Shown here one piece after another: positions 62,071 through 64,000 of a stretch of 64,000 nucleotides of DNA. The notes beneath the pieces were generated by a model that was given only the letters and a program-made list of their open reading frames with translations, was not told the DNA's origin and did not search any database. The stretch spans positions 372,001-436,000 of the forward strand of contig NZ_JACHNH010000001.1 of the NCBI RefSeq assembly GCF_014205335.1. Direction: 5' to 3'. The number at the start of each line of letters is the position of its first letter. Position 1 is the stretch's first letter. The position numbers and the translations under genes were made by a program. Source of the DNA: Amorphoplanes digitatis (GTDB taxonomy: Bacteria > Actinomycetota > Actinomycetes > Mycobacteriales > Micromonosporaceae).

Positions 62071-62649
62071 ATGGCGAAGGAGCGGTACCACCACGGCGAC
62101 CTGCGCCGGGCCCTGCTCGACGCGGCGGCTGAGGCGATCGCCGAGAGCGGGCCGGCGGCGCTGAGCCTGCGCGACCTGGCCCGCCGGGCCGGCGTCTCGC
62201 ACGCGGCGCCGACCCACCACTTCGGAGACAAGCCCGGCCTGCTCACGGCGCTGGCGGCGGAGGGCTTCACTCAGCTCGCGGCGGCGCTGGCCGAGACCCG
62301 CGCGACGACCGGAAGCTTCCTGGAACTGGGCGTCACCTACGTCCGGTACGCGACGACGCACCGGGCGCACTTCGAGGTGATGTGGCGGCCGGACCTCTAC
62401 CACGCCGACGACGCCGCCCTGGCCGCCGCGCGGGAACGGGCCGGCGACGCGCTCTACGCCGGGGTCGCGGACCTGCCGGACGGCCGGGCCGGCGCCGACG
62501 GGCCGGGGGTGCGGGAGGCCGGGCTGGCCGCGTGGTCGCTTGCGCACGGCTTCGCGACGCTGTGGCTCAGCGGCTCGCTACCGCAAACCTCTGAGACGCC
62601 GGACGAGGCGGCCCGCGCCGTCCTGCGCCGGCTGAACCACGGTGCCTAG
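62071..62649 (+). CDS. TetR family transcriptional regulator
   Basis: About 192 residues. The N-terminal YHHGDLRRALLDAAAEAIAESGPAALSLRDLARRAGVSHAAPTHHFGDKPGLLTALA is a complete TetR helix-turn-helix (read in parts), with a WHG-type C-terminal domain. ATG 62071 chosen over an in-frame ATG at 62050 because the operator and -10 occupy 62043-62064. Probably autorepressing and controlling doxX. Confidence 0.88.
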   Translation: MAKERYHHGDLRRALLDAAAEAIAESGPAALSLRDLARRAGVSHAAPTHHFGDKPGLLTALAAEGFTQLAAALAETRATTGSFLELGVTYVRYATTHRAHFEVMWRPDLYHADDAALAAARERAGDALYAGVADLPDGRAGADGPGVREAGLAAWSLAHGFATLWLSGSLPQTSETPDEAARAVLRRLNHGA

Positions 62650-62651
62650 GC

Positions 62652-64000
62652 TCAGGAGATCTCGCAGATCACGGCGCCGGCGGTGACCGTGGCGCCGGCC
62701 TCAACCGACAGGCCCGAGACCGTGCCGGATCGGTGCGCCTGGAGCGGCTGCTCCATCTTCATCGCCTCGACGACCACGATCACGTCGCCCTCGGCGACCA
62801 GGTCGCCGTCCTGAACCGCGACCTTGACGATCGTGCCCTGCATGGGAGCCGCCAGCGCGGCCGCACTGGCGCCCGCCGCCTGCTTTACGGACCCCGAACG
62901 GCGGGGCTGAGGGCGGGCTGGGCCGACTGTGCGCGTACCGGAAATGAGGTTTGCCGGTAGGCGCACCTCCAGGCGCTTGCCGGCGACCTCGACCACGACG
63001 GTCTCGCGGTCCGGCGCCTCTGCGGCGGCCGCCGCGGCCGGCGCGAAGGGTTCGACGCCGCCCTGCCATTCGGTCTCGATCCAGCGGGTGTGGACGGTGA
63101 AGTCGATGAACGCCGGGTCGCGCACGACGAGGCGGTGGAACGGCAGGACCGTCGCCATGCCCTCGATGACCGTCTCGTCCAGGACGCGGCGGGCGCGTTC
63201 GAGAGCCTCGGTGCGGTCGGCGCCGGTCACGATGATCTTTGCGAGCAGCGAGTCGAAGTTGCCGCCGATGACGCTGCCCGTCTCGACGCCGGTGTCCACC
63301 CGCACGCCCGGCCCGCTCGGCCAGGTCAGGTCAGTGACCTGGCCTGGGGCCGGCAGGAAGCCGCGGCCCGCGTCCTCGCCGTTGATCCGGAACTCGATCG
63401 AGTGGCCGCGCGGCGCCGGGTCCTCGGTCAGCGCGAGCACGCCGCCGTCGGCGATGCGGAACTGCTCGCGGACCAGGTCGACGCCCGCGGTCTCCTCGCT
63501 GACCGGGTGCTCGACCTGTAGCCGCGTGTTGACCTCGAGGAACGAGATGGTGCCGTCCTGGCCGACCAGGTATTCGACCGTGCCGGCGCCGTGGTAGCCC
63601 GCCTCGCGGCAGATGGCCTTGGCGCTCGAGTGGATGCGGGTGCGCTGGTCCTCGCTGAGGAACGGCGCCGGCGCCTCCTCGACGAGCTTCTGGTGGCGGC
63701 GTTGCAGGGAGCAGTCGCGGGTGCCGACGACGATCACGTTGCCGTGCGTGTCCGCCAGGACCTGGGCCTCCACGTGCCGGGGCCGGTCCAGGTAGCGCTC
63801 GACGAAGCACTCGCCGCGGCCGAAGGCCGCGACCGCCTCGCGCGTCGCGGACTCGAAGAGCGAGGGGATCTCGCCCAGCGTCCGGGCGACCTTGAGGCCG
63901 CGGCCGCCGCCGCCGAACGCCGCCTTGATCGCGACGGGCAGGCCGTGCTCGACCGCGAACGCGACGATCTCCTCGGCGTTCCGGACCGGCTCGGCCGTGC
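62652..64000 (-). CDS. acetyl-/propionyl-CoA carboxylase alpha subunit (biotin carboxylase + BCCP), N-terminus outside window
   Basis: About 449 C-terminal residues are in view; the N-terminus lies beyond the right edge. Visible order: the end of the ATP-grasp Gly-rich loop ([14 protein letters not shown]), [16 protein letters not shown], the catalytic [17 protein letters not shown], the biotin-carboxylase C-domain (IEFRINGED), a linker, then a BCCP domain with the biotin Lys in VEAMKMEQP and a final AGAVICEIS. It carboxylates biotin for a partner carboxyltransferase beta subunit; acetyl-CoA or propionyl-CoA cannot be told apart. The methylmalonyl-type mutase at 47 kb would use the propionyl-CoA product. 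Confidence 0.94.
   Translation of the reverse strand, partial: TAEPVRNAEEIVAFAVEHGLPVAIKAAFGGGGRGLKVARTLGEIPSLFESATREAVAAFGRGECFVERYLDRPRHVEAQVLADTHGNVIVVGTRDCSLQRRHQKLVEEAPAPFLSEDQRTRIHSSAKAICREAGYHGAGTVEYLVGQDGTISFLEVNTRLQVEHPVSEETAGVDLVREQFRIADGGVLALTEDPAPRGHSIEFRINGEDAGRGFLPAPGQVTDLTWPSGPGVRVDTGVETGSVIGGNFDSLLAKIIVTGADRTEALERARRVLDETVIEGMATVLPFHRLVVRDPAFIDFTVHTRWIETEWQGGVEPFAPAAAAAAEAPDRETVVVEVAGKRLEVRLPANLISGTRTVGPARPQPRRSGSVKQAAGASAAALAAPMQGTIVKVAVQDGDLVAEGDVIVVVEAMKMEQPLQAHRSGTVSGLSVEAGATVTAGAVICEIS

Overview
The window is one contiguous stretch of a very GC-rich, gene-dense chromosome from a high-GC actinobacterium, most likely a member of the Micromonosporaceae such as an Actinoplanes relative. 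The reasons are strong third-position GC bias, many GTG and some TTG starts, ATGA/GTGA gene overlaps, a conservon-type signalling operon, an SCO4848-type membrane protein, GPP34 and SCO6745-type proteins. Genus assignment is inference. I see no prophage, CRISPR array, complete insertion sequence, rRNA or tRNA. Both ends cut genes: ribosomal protein L25/Ctc at the left and an acyl-CoA carboxylase alpha subunit at the right.

Layout. 1-1.3 kb: L25/Ctc and peptidyl-tRNA hydrolase. 1.4-3.2 kb: a polyprenyl glycosylphosphotransferase that primes exopolysaccharide synthesis. 3.2-6.4 kb: sulfate activation (cysQ, cysD, cysN). 6.4-8.6 kb: Leloir genes galE-galK on the minus strand. 8.7-13.7 kb: trpS, a 2'-5' RNA ligase-like protein, a YihY/BrkB membrane protein, small unknowns, and a divergent TetR/permease pair with two matched operators. 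13.9-24.1 kb: nucleoside uptake and salvage, with a BMP lipoprotein, a double-ATPase ABC protein, two permeases, an extended cytidine deaminase, thymidine phosphorylase and adenosine deaminase; deoC and upp at 35.8-37.5 kb belong to the same theme.

24.5-29.6 kb is a conservon: a nitrate/nitrite-sensor-like histidine kinase, a Roadblock/LC7 protein, a DUF742 protein and a small GTPase, ending in a strong terminator. Converging on it at 30.2-32.4 kb is a 730-residue protein. Its N-terminal domain resembles an IS110-type transposase that has lost its acidic residues, and its tail repeats three short motifs found in the tail of the conservon kinase. This is the best candidate here for something undescribed. 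A broken small gene (23-bp tandem duplication) lies between them.

32.4-37.9 kb: an unknown acidic protein, a half-length and a full-length aldehyde dehydrogenase, deoC, upp and a NUDIX hydrolase. 38.0-43.2 kb: a cell-surface glycopolymer group (GT2/TagF fusion, GT-D enzyme, GPP34). 43.3-48.7 kb: phospho-sugar mutase and a membrane Ser/Thr kinase, divergent from a methylmalonyl-CoA-mutase-type large subunit. 48.9-57.6 kb: M20 amidohydrolase, DUF4349 lipoprotein, MBL-fold protein, unknowns, tandem GNAT, gamma-glutamylcyclotransferase-like protein, LpdA-type flavoprotein and DedA. 58.1-61.6 kb: the circularly permuted ATP-grasp / alpha-E / transglutaminase operon, with a 77-bp repeat-like unit inserted at one ATGA junction. 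61.5-64.0 kb: DoxX, TetR and the carboxylase.

Across the window many first genes carry a -10-like hexamer (TANNNT or close) 6-8 bases before the start codon and no Shine-Dalgarno sequence, the layout of leaderless mRNAs. I used this to choose several starts. All domain calls are from reading the translated sequence; no database search was run.
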